A stretch of 64,000 nt of DNA from Methyloterricola oryzae (GCF_000934725.1 NZ_JYNS01000006.1:62001-126000); one strand, 5' to 3'; counted from the stretch's first letter, positions 1 through 18,472 are shown. The notes: generated from the sequence alone by a model not told the origin. Translations and numbers: made by a program.

Positions 1-59
1 ACCAAGGCAAGGATCTTAACGTGGAAGTTTCGCAAGGCGGCGCGCGTCGGCGAACGGCT

Positions 60-620
60 TCACTTATCGGACTTGGCGGTGGCCTTGTAGCAGGGATCGT
101 CCTCGCCGCGGAACAGAAAGGTCGCGTTGGCGTCCACCAGGGCAACGTCCTTGAGAAAGGCCCTGCCCAGTAGCACCGGATAATTGAAATTACTGCGGTC
201 GACCAGGTTGAACTCTGCCTGGTAGTCCCGCCCGTTCTTGCAGATATCCATCATCACCACGTCGCGTTTGGAGGACTGGCGCTGGTGGCTCTTGATGTAG
301 GCCGTGCGCAGCAGAGGCTTCTCCACCTTGATCGGCTCCTGGTGACGTCCCTCGATGTCTTCCAGGGTGAAGCGCACCCAGGGCTCGCCGCTCTTGCTGA
401 AATGCTCGATCTTGTCCGCATGCAGGGACGATGTCTTGGCCCCCGTATCCAGCTTGGCGGTAAGCCTTCGGTTCCAGGGCTTGACGAAGATCGATTCCAG
501 CCAGCCCATGACCACCCTCTCCTTCACGCCAGGCTCAGGCGTCCTGGCCGGCTCGTCCGCCCCGAAGGCGCAGAGCGGCACACAGGCAAGCAGCGTGAAC
601 GCCGATAAGATTCGAGTCAT
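60..620 (-). CDS. Secreted retropepsin-like (ATP-dependent zinc protease family) protein
   Basis: A 186-residue protein with an N-terminal signal peptide (hydrophobic residues 4-20 ending near CAFGA). The mature part carries the aspartic-protease-like motif L-D-T-G-A-K-T-S-S-L at about residues 56-65 and a second hydrophobic-GRAFL segment near residue 150. This is the pattern of the family annotated 'ATP-dependent zinc protease' (RimK-associated, PF05618), whose fold is that of a single-lobe retroviral-type aspartyl protease. The leader suggests a periplasmic form. It starts at ATG 620 and lies alone downstream of a cytochrome c gene on the same strand. The family call is firm; substrate and activity are unknown. 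Confidence 0.85.
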   Translation of the reverse strand: MTRILSAFTLLACVPLCAFGADEPARTPEPGVKERVVMGWLESIFVKPWNRRLTAKLDTGAKTSSLHADKIEHFSKSGEPWVRFTLEDIEGRHQEPIKVEKPLLRTAYIKSHQRQSSKRDVVMMDICKNGRDYQAEFNLVDRSNFNYPVLLGRAFLKDVALVDANATFLFRGEDDPCYKATAKSDK

Positions 621-699
621 GTAGCGTTTCCCGTGGTGACGACGCGAACGATTCTATCAGATTCCGCGGCGGCCTCCACGATGGTGCAACCCACGCCTG

Positions 700-736
700 A
701 AATGCAAAGGGCCCGGGAAAAGCTCCCCGAGCCCTG
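700..736 (-). terminator. Probable intrinsic terminator after the cytochrome c4-type gene
   Basis: A GC-rich hairpin: gggcccggg (709-717) can pair imperfectly with ctccccgagccc (723-734). On the minus strand it is followed by a T-rich stretch (TTTGCATTT). It lies just after the stop codon of the cytochrome gene. The stem has mismatches and the T-run is broken, so it is probably a moderate terminator. Confidence 0.5.
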
Positions 737-763
737 GCGTCAGTCAGGCGAAGCGACCAGCCG

Positions 764-1378
764 TCAGTCCTGAACCACTGTCAGGCCCTTCTTCTGACTG
801 GCGTAATAGGCGGAGATATCCTTGATGTCCTCGGCGGACAGGCCGGCTGCCATCCCGTTCATGATGGCGTTCTTGCGAACGCCGGACTTGTAATCCTCCA
901 AGGCCTTGATCAAGTAGCTTTCGTACTGTCCGGCCAGACGGGGGTTGCTGGCGTCGGCGCTGTTGCCGTCCTCGCCGTGGCAAGCGCCGCAGGTCTCGGC
1001 CTTGCTCTTGCCTGCCGCGGGATTGCCGGTAATGGGGTTTTCCTCGTTGATAGAGCGGAACTTGGCCACATAAGCTGCGATGGCCTTGAAGTCGTCCTCG
1101 CTCCAGCCGGAAGAGTTACCTTCCATACTACCGTGCTTGCGGCCTCCGCTCTGGTAGGCCTTCAGCGCTGCGACCACGTAATCGGCGTGCTGTCCGCCCA
1201 GCTTGGGCACCGCATAGGTGGGGAACGCGTTGCTGTAGCCCTTGATGCCGTGACAACCCACGCAGGTGTAAAACTTGGTCTGGCCCTCTGTCGTGTCCGG
1301 TGCCGCGGCAAGCGCCGCCTGGGTGCCCAACAGGAGCCCAACCCCCGCCGCCACGCTCCACAAGGTCTTTGTCTTCAT
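764..1378 (-). CDS. Cytochrome c4-type dihaem protein
   Basis: A 204-residue exported protein with two haem c attachment motifs, C-V-G-C-H in the N-terminal half and C-G-A-C-H in the C-terminal half. Each half is a class I cytochrome c domain with downstream Met candidates, the arrangement of cytochrome c4, a periplasmic electron carrier to terminal oxidases. The chosen start (ATG 1378) gives a clean signal peptide (MKTKTLW then a hydrophobic stretch ending A-L-A-A) and has GGGGAG upstream. A longer frame to 1471 has no plausible leader. It lies downstream of the rpoC terminator and is probably transcribed separately. Confidence 0.9.
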   Translation of the reverse strand: MKTKTLWSVAAGVGLLLGTQAALAAAPDTTEGQTKFYTCVGCHGIKGYSNAFPTYAVPKLGGQHADYVVAALKAYQSGGRKHGSMEGNSSGWSEDDFKAIAAYVAKFRSINEENPITGNPAAGKSKAETCGACHGEDGNSADASNPRLAGQYESYLIKALEDYKSGVRKNAIMNGMAAGLSAEDIKDISAYYASQKKGLTVVQD

Positions 1379-1461
1379 TTTCGTTCTTGCTCCCCAATGC
1401 TTACAGAATTGAAATGCGCCCGCGCAAAATCGGTTACTCTCGGACCATTCGGATATGGCAA

Positions 1462-1483
1462 AGCCCGCCACGAAGGGCGGGCT
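1462..1483 (-). terminator. Terminator at the end of the rpoBC operon
   Basis: A perfect 8-bp stem, agcccgcc (1462-1469) with ggcgggct (1476-1483), and a 6-base loop. It lies 86 bases past the rpoC stop codon. The T-run is better on the plus strand (TTTT) than on the minus strand (TTT), so it may work in both directions. Confidence 0.75.
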
Positions 1484-1568
1484 TTTCGAGAGTCCATAAC
1501 GGATGAAGGCATTTTACTGCTTCGGCGCCATTTGACAACCAGCAAACGGCGCCGGCAGCGGCTGTGAC

Positions 1569-5774
<4,206 letters not shown>

Positions 5775-5831
5775 GGGGCATCTCCTAAATCATCAAATCC
5801 GGCCGCACTCTCACCCAAAAGGACTCGCATT

Positions 5832-5860
5832 GCCGCGGCGCCTGCGACGGGCGCCGCGGT
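5832..5860 (-). promoter_or_regulatory. Intercistronic hairpin between rpoB and rpoC
   Basis: A perfect 10-bp GC stem, ccgcggcgcc (5833-5842) with ggcgccgcgg (5850-5859), and a 7-base loop, directly after the rpoB stop codon. No T-run follows on the minus strand, so it is more likely an RNA-processing or stabilising element than a terminator. Confidence 0.5.
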
Positions 5861-5867
5861 TCTGGCC

Positions 5868-9944
<4,077 letters not shown>

Positions 9945-10109
9945 GTTGGTTCCTTACCTATGTGTGCTTCAACAAATAACCGCTGGGTCTACCTCGAAAG
10001 CCCGGAGCTTTCGACAAGAAGAGAAAAATTTGAATCAGGCCAAATAATGGGTCTACACTGTCGCAACTCGCTGGCATCCGCCCGGAAAAAAGGGGTTCAC
10101 ACTGGAACC

Positions 10110-10150
10110 TTTCAAAACGCCGAAAGGCCGGCAGCTCAAGGCTGCCAGCC
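10110..10150 (-). promoter_or_regulatory. rplL-rpoB intergenic attenuator-like hairpin
   Basis: Between rplL and rpoB the minus-strand RNA can form ggcagc/gctgcc (10130-10135 with 10141-10146). It continues into GGCC-TTTC-GGC followed by GTTTTG. In proteobacteria this gap usually holds a partial terminator that lowers rpoB relative to L7/L12, and the position and shape fit that role. Strength is not assessable by eye. Confidence 0.5.
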
Positions 10151-10182
10151 CATGGAAAGGGTTGGCGTAGGTAAAACCAAAC

Positions 10183-10557
10183 TTATTTGATTTCTACCGA
10201 AGCGCCAGCTTCTTCCAGTTTCTTCTTGACGCTCTCGGACTCGTCCTTACTGACCGCTTCCTTGACCGTGGAAGGAACGCCTTCCACCAGGTCCTTCGCT
10301 TCCTTCAGACCCAGGCCGGTCAGTTCGCGAACCACCTTGATCACGTTGACCTTGTTGGCGCCGAAGCTGGTCATGACCACGTCGAACTCGGTCTTTTCCT
10401 CAGCAGCCGGAGCGGCAGCGGCAGCCGGAGCAGCCACGGCAACCGCGGCGGCGGCGGATACGCCAAACTTCTCTTCCATGGCGGAGATCAGGTCCACCAC
10501 TTCCATGACGGTCATGTTGGAAATGGTTTCCAGGATGTCTTCTTTAGATACAGCCAT
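10183..10557 (-). CDS. rplL: 50S ribosomal protein L7/L12
   Basis: A 124-residue acidic stalk protein. An N-terminal dimerisation helix is followed by a flexible Ala-rich hinge ([14 protein letters not shown]) and a C-terminal factor-binding domain with [11 protein letters not shown]. The start at ATG 10557 (M-A-V-S-K) matches the family; four codons further upstream could also be read. It binds L10 and recruits translation GTPases. It lies 37 bases downstream of rplJ and is controlled with it by the L10 leader. Confidence 0.98.
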   Translation of the reverse strand: MAVSKEDILETISNMTVMEVVDLISAMEEKFGVSAAAAVAVAAPAAAAAPAAEEKTEFDVVMTSFGANKVNVIKVVRELTGLGLKEAKDLVEGVPSTVKEAVSKDESESVKKKLEEAGASVEIK

Positions 10558-10594
10558 TTGTAACTCCAATCAATTCTTTGATGCGTAAAGCCGA

Positions 10595-11122
10595 TCAAGC
10601 GGCCTGTTTCTGGTCGCGAATCGCGGCCACCGTGCGCGCAAGCTTCGCGTGGGGTTCTGCCAAGGTTCTGACGAACTTCTCGACCGGTGCTTTCATGGTA
10701 CCCATGAGGATACCAATAGCCTGATCGCGGGTCGGCAGCTTGGACAACCTGTCGAGTTCCGACGCCCCATACTGCTTTCCGCCGACGGCAACCAGTTTGG
10801 GAACCAGTTTGTCGTTGTCCTTCGCGAACGCGGCGATAACACGCCCAGCCGCACCCGGATCTTCCAGCGAAAATGCAAGAATGAGGGGCCCCACCAGACC
10901 GTCCTGCATGCAGGCGAATTCGGTCCCTTCCACAGCCTTGCGCGCCAAGGTGTTCTTGATCACCCGGAGATAGACTCCGGATTCGCGCGCGGTCTTGCGA
11001 AGTTCGGTGAGCTTCGAAACCGTCAGTCCACGGTATTCCGCGGCAACCGCGGAATGTGCTTTTGCGGCAATGGCAGCAACTTCGGCGACGACTGCTTTCT
11101 TGTCATCTAGTCTCAGTGCCAC
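10595..11122 (-). CDS. rplJ: 50S ribosomal protein L10
   Basis: A 175-residue L10, the base of the ribosomal stalk that carries L7/L12 dimers. The N-terminal half (M-A-L-R-L-D-D-K-K-A-V-V with A-E-Y-R-G-L and L-R-K-T-A-R) is typical. The start ATG 11122 is preceded by CCGGAGGTAAAG, a strong ribosome-binding site. In relatives the L10-L12 complex represses its own operon through the leader mRNA, and such a leader is visible just upstream. Confidence 0.98.
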   Translation of the reverse strand: MALRLDDKKAVVAEVAAIAAKAHSAVAAEYRGLTVSKLTELRKTARESGVYLRVIKNTLARKAVEGTEFACMQDGLVGPLILAFSLEDPGAAGRVIAAFAKDNDKLVPKLVAVGGKQYGASELDRLSKLPTRDQAIGILMGTMKAPVEKFVRTLAEPHAKLARTVAAIRDQKQAA

Positions 11123-11159
11123 TCTTTACCTCCGGCAACTCGATCTGAATAGTTAGGGT

Positions 11160-11330
11160 CAACCATCCAGAGCCCAAAAAACCCCAGGATTGCTCCCGGG
11201 ATACATTTACGGCTCCTTTCACCAATGTTTGGCTTCAGTACACCGTCTGCGCAGGTTTCCTTGCGTCTATTAAGCAGGGCTTGCGCCCCGCACCTGCGGT
11301 CTTTGACGGTTACCGGTCAAACCGGCAACC
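11160..11330 (-). ncRNA. L10 (rplJ) leader mRNA
   Basis: The 221-base gap between rplA and rplJ contains, on the minus strand, C-G-C-A-G-G-T and the partner A-C-C-T-G-C-G, followed by CAGACGG (plus-strand complement at 11243-11255). These are the hallmarks of the proteobacterial L10 leader, where the L10-L12 complex binds and represses translation. Nearer rplJ lies CCCGGG...CCTGGGG followed by six T (about 11175-11200 on plus), a terminator-like hairpin that may attenuate. The elements are seen; the exact boundaries are estimated. Confidence 0.65.
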
Positions 11331-11343
11331 CAAAGTCTTTCAA

Positions 11344-12039
11344 TTAAATCGCGAGATTGGCCTGATCCACGGGCAAGCCTGGGCCCATGGTGGACGAGAC
11401 CGTGATCTTCTTCAGATAGATGCCCTTGGAGGCGCTGGGCTTGAGCTTCTTCAGATCGACCAGCAACGCTTCAAGATTTTCCTTCAAGGCAGCCTCTTCG
11501 AAGCTGGCTTTACCGATGGTGCAATGGATGATGCCCTTCTTGTCGGTACGGTAGCGTACCTGACCGGCTTTGGCATTCTTCACGGCGGTGGCCACATCCG
11601 GCGTCACGGTGCCAACCTTGGGGTTCGGCATCAGGCCGCGGGGACCCAGGATCTGGCCCAACTGACCGACGACGCGCATGGCGTCGGGAGAGGCGATCAC
11701 CACGTCGAAATTCATTTCGCCGGCCTTCACCTGGGCAGCCAGGTCATCCATCCCGACGATATCGGCGCCGGCGGCCAGAGCGGCCTCGGCATTGGCACCC
11801 TGGCTGAACACCGCCACGCGCACGGACTTGCCGGTGCCACGGGGCAGCACGGTTGCGCCACGCACGGCCTGGTCGGACTTTCTCGGGTCCACACCCAGAT
11901 TCACCGCCACGTCGATGGACTCGACGAACTTGACTTTGGACATGGACTTCAACAGGGTAAAAGCCTCCTCGGCCTGGTATACCTTACCCGGCTCGAGCTT
12001 TTCCTTGATTGCCTTCAAACGCTTGGTAACTTTGGCCAT
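11344..12039 (-). CDS. rplA: 50S ribosomal protein L1
   Basis: A 231-residue L1 of normal length, with the conserved [10 protein letters not shown]-x-G-T segment in the middle. It binds 23S rRNA at the L1 stalk and in relatives represses the rplKA mRNA. Its ATG overlaps the rplK stop codon by one base (TAATG), so the two are translationally coupled. It ends 221 bases before rplJ, the gap that carries the L10 leader. Confidence 0.98.
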   Translation of the reverse strand: MAKVTKRLKAIKEKLEPGKVYQAEEAFTLLKSMSKVKFVESIDVAVNLGVDPRKSDQAVRGATVLPRGTGKSVRVAVFSQGANAEAALAAGADIVGMDDLAAQVKAGEMNFDVVIASPDAMRVVGQLGQILGPRGLMPNPKVGTVTPDVATAVKNAKAGQVRYRTDKKGIIHCTIGKASFEEAALKENLEALLVDLKKLKPSASKGIYLKKITVSSTMGPGLPVDQANLAI

Positions 12040-12470
12040 TACACACCCTCCACTTCAAGGCCCATGCTGCGCGCGCTGCCCGCGATGGTGCGGATGGCCG
12101 CATCCATGTCGGCAGCGGTCAGGTCCGGCATTTTCGCCTGAGCGATTTCCGCCAGTTGCTCGCGCGTGACCTTGCCCACCTTATTGGTGTTGGGGGTCGC
12201 GCTGCCGCTCTTCAGGCCCGTGGCTTTCTTCAGCAGTACGGAGGCTGGAGGGGTCTTGGTGATGAAGGTGAAGCTGCGGTCGCTGTACACGGTGATGACC
12301 ACCGGCAGCGGCAGACCTTTCTCGACATTCTGGGTCTGGGCGTTGAAGGCCTTGCAGAACTCCATGATGTTGACGCCGCGCTGACCGAGCGCGGGGCCGA
12401 CAGGAGGACTCGGATTGGCCTCACCTGCCTTGACTTGCAGTTTGATGTACGCGGTGATTTTTTTTGCCAT
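12039..12470 (-). CDS. rplK: 50S ribosomal protein L11
   Basis: A 143-residue L11. The N-terminal domain (K-L-Q-V-K-A-G[14 protein letters not shown]) and the RNA-binding C-terminal domain are both complete. It binds the GTPase-associated region of 23S rRNA and is needed for RelA activation. The start ATG 12470 has ACTGGAGTC upstream. It is the first gene after the nusG terminator and overlaps rplA by one base. Confidence 0.98.
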   Translation of the reverse strand: MAKKITAYIKLQVKAGEANPSPPVGPALGQRGVNIMEFCKAFNAQTQNVEKGLPLPVVITVYSDRSFTFITKTPPASVLLKKATGLKSGSATPNTNKVGKVTREQLAEIAQAKMPDLTAADMDAAIRTIAGSARSMGLEVEGV

Positions 12471-12545
12471 TGAATGACTCCAGTGGGTATAGCGCTTGCG
12501 GCGACAAGCTCCCCGTTAGTGGCGTCCAGCCCCTTCGGGCGGGAC

Positions 12546-12568
12546 AAAAAACCGGCTACTAAAGCCGG
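12546..12568 (-). terminator. Intrinsic terminator between nusG and rplK
   Basis: The minus strand reads CCGGCT-TTAGT-AGCCGG followed by six T: stem 12563-12568 with 12552-12557, T-run 12551-12546. It begins four bases past the nusG stop. It is a textbook Rho-independent terminator shape, though the 6-bp stem would allow read-through into rplK. Confidence 0.85.
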
Positions 12569-12571
12569 GGG

Positions 12572-13105
12572 TCAGGCCTTTTCGACCTGACCGAAATCCA
12601 GCTCGACCGGGGTCGAGCGCCCGAAAATGAGCACGGAGACGCGCAGCCGGCTCTTTTCGTAATTGACCTCCTCTACGACGCCGTTGAAGTCCTTGAACGG
12701 CCCTTCCACGACTCGCACCACCTCGCCCGCCTCGAACAGAATCTTGGGACGCGGCTTGTTGACGCCCGCCTCGACCCGATTCAGGATGGCCTCGGCTTCC
12801 GCATCGGTAATGGGAGCCGGCTTATCCGAGGTGCCGCCAATAAATCCAAGCACCCTCGGAACGTCCTTTACCAGATGCCAGGTTTCGTCGTTCAACTCCA
12901 TCTGAACCAGCACATAACCGGGAAAGAATTTGCGCTCACTCTTCCGTTGCTGGCCCTGGCGCATTTCCACCACTTCCTCGGTGGGCACCAGAACCTTGCC
13001 GAAGTAATGCTCGAGGCCGTCGCGCTTTATGCGCTCTTCCAGAGCCTTCTTGACCTGGTTCTCGAAATTCGAGTAAGCGTGGATGACATACCAGCGCAAT
13101 GCCAT
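12572..13105 (-). CDS. nusG: Transcription termination/antitermination factor NusG
   Basis: A 177-residue NusG with an N-terminal NGN domain ([12 protein letters not shown], then [10 protein letters not shown]) and a C-terminal KOW domain (G-E[14 protein letters not shown]). It binds RNA polymerase and links it to Rho, the ribosome or the Nus complex. It lies one base after secE, the usual pair. A terminator immediately follows the stop codon. Confidence 0.98.
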   Translation of the reverse strand: MALRWYVIHAYSNFENQVKKALEERIKRDGLEHYFGKVLVPTEEVVEMRQGQQRKSERKFFPGYVLVQMELNDETWHLVKDVPRVLGFIGGTSDKPAPITDAEAEAILNRVEAGVNKPRPKILFEAGEVVRVVEGPFKDFNGVVEEVNYEKSRLRVSVLIFGRSTPVELDFGQVEKA

Positions 13106-13106
13106 C

Positions 13107-13484
13107 TCACACCTTCTGGCCGGTCATGGAGCTAATACCCCAGAACAGGAACATGTCCAGCAACCACAGAATCAAACCCACCAGGAACACCAGGGCAACT
13201 ACCACGAGGGTGGCCTGAACCGTCTCCTGACGCGTCGGCCAGATGACCTTGCGCACTTCCATCCGCGATTCCTTGAGAAATTCCCAGATGGTGCCGCCCA
13301 TGGCGGTGTTATAAATCAACGCAATCGCAACCCCGGCCACGCCGAGCATACCCAGGACCCGATAGAGCAGAGCGTGCGCCGAGAAATAGTAAAAGCCGAC
13401 AATGCCGGCGATGATGACACCGACTGCAAGGACCAGCTTTGCGGTATCAAAGGCCGATGCACTGGGTTCTGCTTGAGCTGCCAT
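13107..13484 (-). CDS. secE: Preprotein translocase subunit SecE
   Basis: A 125-residue SecE of the long proteobacterial type. There are two N-terminal membrane segments (about residues 16-34 and 40-58), an amphipathic region with [13 protein letters not shown]-x-W-P-T-R-Q-E, and the essential third membrane segment near residues 90-112. It stabilises SecY in the inner membrane. It is placed between tRNA-Trp and nusG as in many gammaproteobacteria. Confidence 0.97.
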   Translation of the reverse strand: MAAQAEPSASAFDTAKLVLAVGVIIAGIVGFYYFSAHALLYRVLGMLGVAGVAIALIYNTAMGGTIWEFLKESRMEVRKVIWPTRQETVQATLVVVALVFLVGLILWLLDMFLFWGISSMTGQKV

Positions 13485-13536
13485 GAGTGCTCTCTGAAAG
13501 GTAACCTACGGGGGGACTACTTTGACTGCCGAAAGA

Positions 13537-13612
13537 TGGCAGGCCAGGAGGGGCTCGAACCCCCAACCTGCGGTTTTGGAGACCGCTGCTCTACCAATTG
13601 AGCTACTGACCT
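13537..13612 (-). tRNA. tRNA-Trp (CCA anticodon)
   Basis: A 76-base cloverleaf read on the minus strand. It has a 7-bp acceptor stem AGGTCAG/CTGGCCT with one G-T pair, a D-arm with AGCTC...GAGC, anticodon CCA in a CTCCAAA loop and a T-arm with GGTTCGAGCC. The 3' CCA is encoded. It lies between tuf and secE, as is common in this operon. Confidence 0.97.
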
Positions 13613-13639
13613 GTAAAAACCTTCGCAATGGAACCGCTA

Positions 13640-13665
13640 CTCCGGCCGCTTGGATCCGGCCGGAG
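13640..13665 (-). other. Hairpin between tuf and tRNA-Trp
   Basis: An 8-bp perfect stem, ctccggcc (13640-13647) with ggccggag (13658-13665), and a 10-base loop, just past the tuf stop codon. No T-run follows on the minus strand. It is more likely a processing or mRNA-stabilising structure than a terminator. Confidence 0.45.
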
Positions 13666-13680
13666 CAACTCTTAGACCGA

Positions 13681-14871
<1,191 letters not shown>

Positions 14872-14917
14872 CCGCCATTACCCCTTGTGTACTGGAAAAT
14901 CAGCCATTCAAAAAAAC

Positions 14918-14993
<76 letters not shown>

Positions 14994-15007
14994 AAAACTC
15001 TCGAACC

Positions 15008-15081
<74 letters not shown>

Positions 15082-15091
15082 AAAAACAATC

Positions 15092-15176
<85 letters not shown>

Positions 15177-15190
15177 GTAAAGAGTCCGCA

Positions 15191-15219
15191 ATTTTCGGCC
15201 ATAGCCGAGTTGCTGTCAA
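15191..15219 (-). promoter_or_regulatory. Sigma-70-type promoter of the tRNA-Tyr/Gly/Thr-tuf operon
   Basis: The minus strand shows a perfect -35 TTGACA (15219-15214), a 17-base spacer and -10 GAAAAT (15196-15191). A GC-rich discriminator (GCGG) follows, which is typical of stringently controlled stable-RNA promoters. Transcription should begin near 15184, just before tRNA-Tyr. Confidence 0.8.
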
Positions 15220-15263
15220 CCCTCGCCCATCACTTTTTCCGGGACTATCACCAAAGAGGCCCT

Positions 15264-15842
15264 TCAGCGCGTATGCAGTAGGTTCATGACGGCTTCCAAC
15301 TTGCCGTCCTGCAAGTCTTCATAGCAGGCCGCCGCACGCTCTACCGCCCCACGGATCAGATCGGCCTCATGCCGGGAAGGACGGTCGAGCACGTAATTGA
15401 CTACCTGATCGCGATCGCCCGGATGACCTATACCGATGCGCAGACGCACGAAGTCGGGCGAACCCAGACGGGCAACGATGTCGCGCAGACCGTTGTGACC
15501 TCCATGCCCTCCGCCCGACTTGAGCTTGACGGTGCCCGGCGCGAAATCCAGCTCGTCGTGAGCCACCAGGACCTGCTGCGGCGCAATTTTGTAGAAATGC
15601 GCCAGTACCGACACCGCGCCTCCGCTTCGATTCATGTACTGCATGGGCTTGAGCAGAAACACCGTCTCCCCACCGTACTCCACCTTAGCCAGCAATCCTT
15701 GCGTGCGGGAATCCGAGGCGAAGCTTGCACGTTGCCGCTCGGCAATCGCATCCAAAAACCAAAACCCGGCGTTATGCCGGGTTTGTTCATAACGGGATGT
15801 GGGATTGCCCAACCCGACGATCAGCCGAAACCTGCTGGTCAA
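15264..15842 (-). CDS. pth: Peptidyl-tRNA hydrolase
   Basis: A 192-residue Pth that releases peptides from prematurely dropped peptidyl-tRNA. Conserved landmarks are V-G-L-G-N-P near residue 10 followed by R-H-N-A-G-F (catalytic His), K-P-x-x-Y-M-N-x-S-G, and H-D-E-L-D then G-G-G-H-G-G-H-N-G-L. The only start consistent with the family is TTG at 15842, with a GGTGGTG stretch upstream. It follows rplY by 45 bases and ends the prs-rplY-pth unit. Confidence 0.97.
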   Translation of the reverse strand: MTSRFRLIVGLGNPTSRYEQTRHNAGFWFLDAIAERQRASFASDSRTQGLLAKVEYGGETVFLLKPMQYMNRSGGAVSVLAHFYKIAPQQVLVAHDELDFAPGTVKLKSGGGHGGHNGLRDIVARLGSPDFVRLRIGIGHPGDRDQVVNYVLDRPSRHEADLIRGAVERAAACYEDLQDGKLEAVMNLLHTR

Positions 15843-15887
15843 GTCACACCACCCCTCACCCCGCGCTACAGCACGTCACCGAAGGAC

Positions 15888-16484
15888 TTATTCGGCCGCG
15901 TCGGACGTGCGCGTCGCATGAATAGCGGCGACCAGCAAGTCGTGGTCGGCGCCTTGCATCAGCGCATGAATTTCCACACCCGCCGGCACCTTGAGATCCG
16001 ACAGATGGATGGAGCCACCGACATCCAGGTTGGCCAGATCGACTTCAATGAATTCTGGCAAGTGCTGCGGCAGGCAGTCGACCTCGACCTCCACCAGGGC
16101 ATGAGTGACCACGCCGCCCTTCTTGACGCCAACCGACGTCTCCTGATTCGTGAAGTGCAGTGGCACATGCACGCGCAGCTTGGCCTTTTCGTCAACGCGC
16201 TGGAAGTCCATGTGCATGATGATGGGGCGGGCGGGATGGCGCTGCATCGCCTTCAAGATCGCCTTTTCCTCACGGCCCTCGAACTTCAGGGTCAGAATGT
16301 GGGAATACACTGCCTCATTCTCGAGGCGCTTGCTCACCTGATTGTGGTTCAGATTCAACTGAACCGGCTCGGCACTGCCACCATACAGGATTGCCGGCAC
16401 CTTGCCCTCGCGACGGGTGCGGCGCGCGTCGCCTTTGCCGGTCTTGGTGCGTAACTCTGCGTCAAACTCGAAACTGCCTACCAT
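15888..16484 (-). CDS. rplY: 50S ribosomal protein L25 (general stress protein Ctc type)
   Basis: A 198-residue long-form L25. An N-terminal 5S-rRNA-binding domain (F-x-A-E-L-R-T-K-T-G-K-G-x-A-R-R-x-R-R-E-G-K-V-P-A) is followed by a C-terminal TL5-like domain. The start at ATG 16484 is chosen because GGAG lies six bases before it; the TTG at 16496 contains that GGAG as its own second codon. It sits between prs and pth, the usual order. Confidence 0.96.
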   Translation of the reverse strand: MVGSFEFDAELRTKTGKGDARRTRREGKVPAILYGGSAEPVQLNLNHNQVSKRLENEAVYSHILTLKFEGREEKAILKAMQRHPARPIIMHMDFQRVDEKAKLRVHVPLHFTNQETSVGVKKGGVVTHALVEVEVDCLPQHLPEFIEVDLANLDVGGSIHLSDLKVPAGVEIHALMQGADHDLLVAAIHATRTSDAAE

Positions 16485-16527
16485 CTTTTTCTCCAAAATA
16501 CTCTAAGCAGGGTTGATGAAAATGGAA

Positions 16528-17481
16528 TCAATCCACGTAAAGGGAGCTGACCGATTCACCCACCGCAATGCGGCGAATGGTCTCAGCCAACATTTCCGCG
16601 ACGCTCAGCACGCGGATCTTCTCGCAACGGCGCGCCTCGGCACGCAAGGGAATCGTGTCGGTCACCACCAACTCGTCCAGTACTGAACTCGCGATATTGT
16701 CCACCGCAGGGCCGGATAACACCGGATGGGTACAATAGGCCACCACCTTGGCCGCGCCATGCTCCTTGAGCGCCTTGGCGGCCTTGCACAAGGTGCCCGC
16801 AGTATCCACCAGATCGTCGACCATGACGCAGGAACGACCTTCCACATCGCCGATGATGTTCATCACCTTGGATTCGTTGGCGCGCGGTCGCCGCTTGTCG
16901 ATGATGGCCAGATCCGCATCATCCAGGCGCTTAGCCAAAGCCCTCGCGCGCACAACGCCGCCTACGTCCGGCGACACCACCATCAGCCCCGGATAATTCT
17001 GCCGCCACACGTCGCCCAGCAGAATGGGCGAGGCGTACACATTATCCACGGGCACATCGAAGAAACCCTGGATCTGGTCCGCGTGCAAATCCACGGTCAA
17101 CACCCGGTCGGCGCCCGCCGCGGAGATCATCTTGGCCACCAGCTTGGCGGAGATCGGAACGCGCGCCGAGCGCGTCCGCCGGTCTTGGCGCGAGTAACCG
17201 TAGTACGGTATCACCGCCGTGATCAGTGCCGCCGAGGACCTGCGGAAGGCGTCGATCATGATCAGCAGCTCCATCAAGTTCTCGTTGATGGGCGCGCAGG
17301 TGGGCTGTACCACGAACACCTCGCGGCCGCGCACGTTCTCTTCGATCTCGACCGCGATCTCGCCATCACTGAAACGGCCGACGCTGGCCATCCCGAGCCG
17401 CATATTGAGTTTCCGGACGATGCCCTCCGCCAGAACACGATTGGCATTTCCCGAAAACACCATGAACGAGGCGTCGGACAT
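16528..17481 (-). CDS. prs: Ribose-phosphate pyrophosphokinase
   Basis: A 317-residue PRPP synthase, making PRPP from ribose 5-phosphate and ATP for nucleotide, His and Trp synthesis. Present are the ATP-loop (F-S-D-G-E), the [13 protein letters not shown] catalytic flexible region, the [11 protein letters not shown] segment and the PRPP-binding [11 protein letters not shown]. The start ATG 17481 has CGGAG seven bases upstream. tRNA-Gln lies 35 bases upstream on the same strand. Confidence 0.98.
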   Translation of the reverse strand: MSDASFMVFSGNANRVLAEGIVRKLNMRLGMASVGRFSDGEIAVEIEENVRGREVFVVQPTCAPINENLMELLIMIDAFRRSSAALITAVIPYYGYSRQDRRTRSARVPISAKLVAKMISAAGADRVLTVDLHADQIQGFFDVPVDNVYASPILLGDVWRQNYPGLMVVSPDVGGVVRARALAKRLDDADLAIIDKRRPRANESKVMNIIGDVEGRSCVMVDDLVDTAGTLCKAAKALKEHGAAKVVAYCTHPVLSGPAVDNIASSVLDELVVTDTIPLRAEARRCEKIRVLSVAEMLAETIRRIAVGESVSSLYVD

Positions 17482-17516
17482 TCAAGCACTCCGCGACGAT
17501 GAACTTACAAGCGAAT

Positions 17517-17591
17517 TGGCTGGGGCGCCAGGATTCGAACCTGGGTATGCGGGGATCAAAACCCCGTGCCTTACCGCTTGGCGACGCCCCA
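17517..17591 (-). tRNA. tRNA-Gln (TTG anticodon)
   Basis: A 75-base minus-strand cloverleaf with acceptor TGGGGCG/CGCCCCA, anticodon TTG within TTTTGAT and T-loop GGTTCGAATCC. The 3' CCA is encoded. It lies five bases after the ispE stop and is probably cut from the ispE-prs transcript. Confidence 0.97.
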
Positions 17592-17596
17592 AGAAA

Positions 17597-18463
17597 CTAG
17601 TTGACCGCGCGGGCGAGCGTGCTGTGCAGCGGCGATTCATTCAAACCCCGCGCGACAAAGCATTGCCACGACCCGGCAAGGCGCGATGCGGCCGCGCGGG
17701 CATCGCTCTCTCCGGCAAAAGCCGCAAACACGCAAGCGCCCGTTCCTGTCAGCCTCGGCTGCTCGGCATGACCGCCGAGCGCCGCCAGGGCTTCCTGCAC
17801 GACTGGATACATCTCGCTGACCACAGGCAAGCAGTGATTTTCCTGCTGCCCCGCAAGAAAGTCGCGTATTTTGATGGGTTTGTTATCGCGTGTCAAACCG
17901 GGCGCCGAGAAAACCGCCCCGGTAGCCACATGACAAGGCGGAACGACGACCACGTACCAGGGCTCGGGCAGATCCGGCATTGGCTCCAGATGCTCGCCCA
18001 CACCCTCCGCCCAGGCGGCGTAGCCACGCACGAATACCGGCACGTCGGCGCCCAGTTGCAGCCCCAGGGCAGCCAGGTCGTCCAAACTGAACCCCAAGCG
18101 CCACAGGGCATTCAAACCCAGGAGCACCGTCGCGGCATCGGAACTGCCGCCGCCCAGACCGCCGCCCATGGGCAGGATTTTCTCGACGGCCAGCCTTACC
18201 CCCAACCCTTCGCGTCCGCTGGCCTCGCGCAGCAGGCGCGCCGCACGCACCGTGAGATCGGCCCCCTCCGGCACGCCCGGCAACGGATTGGCCAGGCTGA
18301 TGAGGCCGTCATCCTGCGCCTGGAGACTGATCCAGTCACAGCGGTCGATGAATTGAAAAACCGTTTGCAGCAGATGATAACCGTCAGACCGGCGACCCAC
18401 CACGCGCAGCATCAGGTTCAACTTGGCCGGCGCCGGCAGTCGCAGCCGCTCTAACGATGTCAT
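17597..18463 (-). CDS. ispE: 4-diphosphocytidyl-2-C-methyl-D-erythritol kinase
   Basis: A 288-residue GHMP kinase of the MEP isoprenoid pathway that phosphorylates CDP-methylerythritol. Motif 1 is P-A-P-A-K-L-N-L near residue 10, and the ATP loop P-M-G-G-G-L-G-G-G-S-S-D-A-A lies near residue 95. The C-terminal L-T-G-T-G-A-C-V-F-A motif is intact. It lies nine bases after lolB, the usual gammaproteobacterial pair. Confidence 0.97.
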   Translation of the reverse strand: MTSLERLRLPAPAKLNLMLRVVGRRSDGYHLLQTVFQFIDRCDWISLQAQDDGLISLANPLPGVPEGADLTVRAARLLREASGREGLGVRLAVEKILPMGGGLGGGSSDAATVLLGLNALWRLGFSLDDLAALGLQLGADVPVFVRGYAAWAEGVGEHLEPMPDLPEPWYVVVVPPCHVATGAVFSAPGLTRDNKPIKIRDFLAGQQENHCLPVVSEMYPVVQEALAALGGHAEQPRLTGTGACVFAAFAGESDARAAASRLAGSWQCFVARGLNESPLHSTLARAVN

Positions 18464-18472
18464 CTGTTCGCC

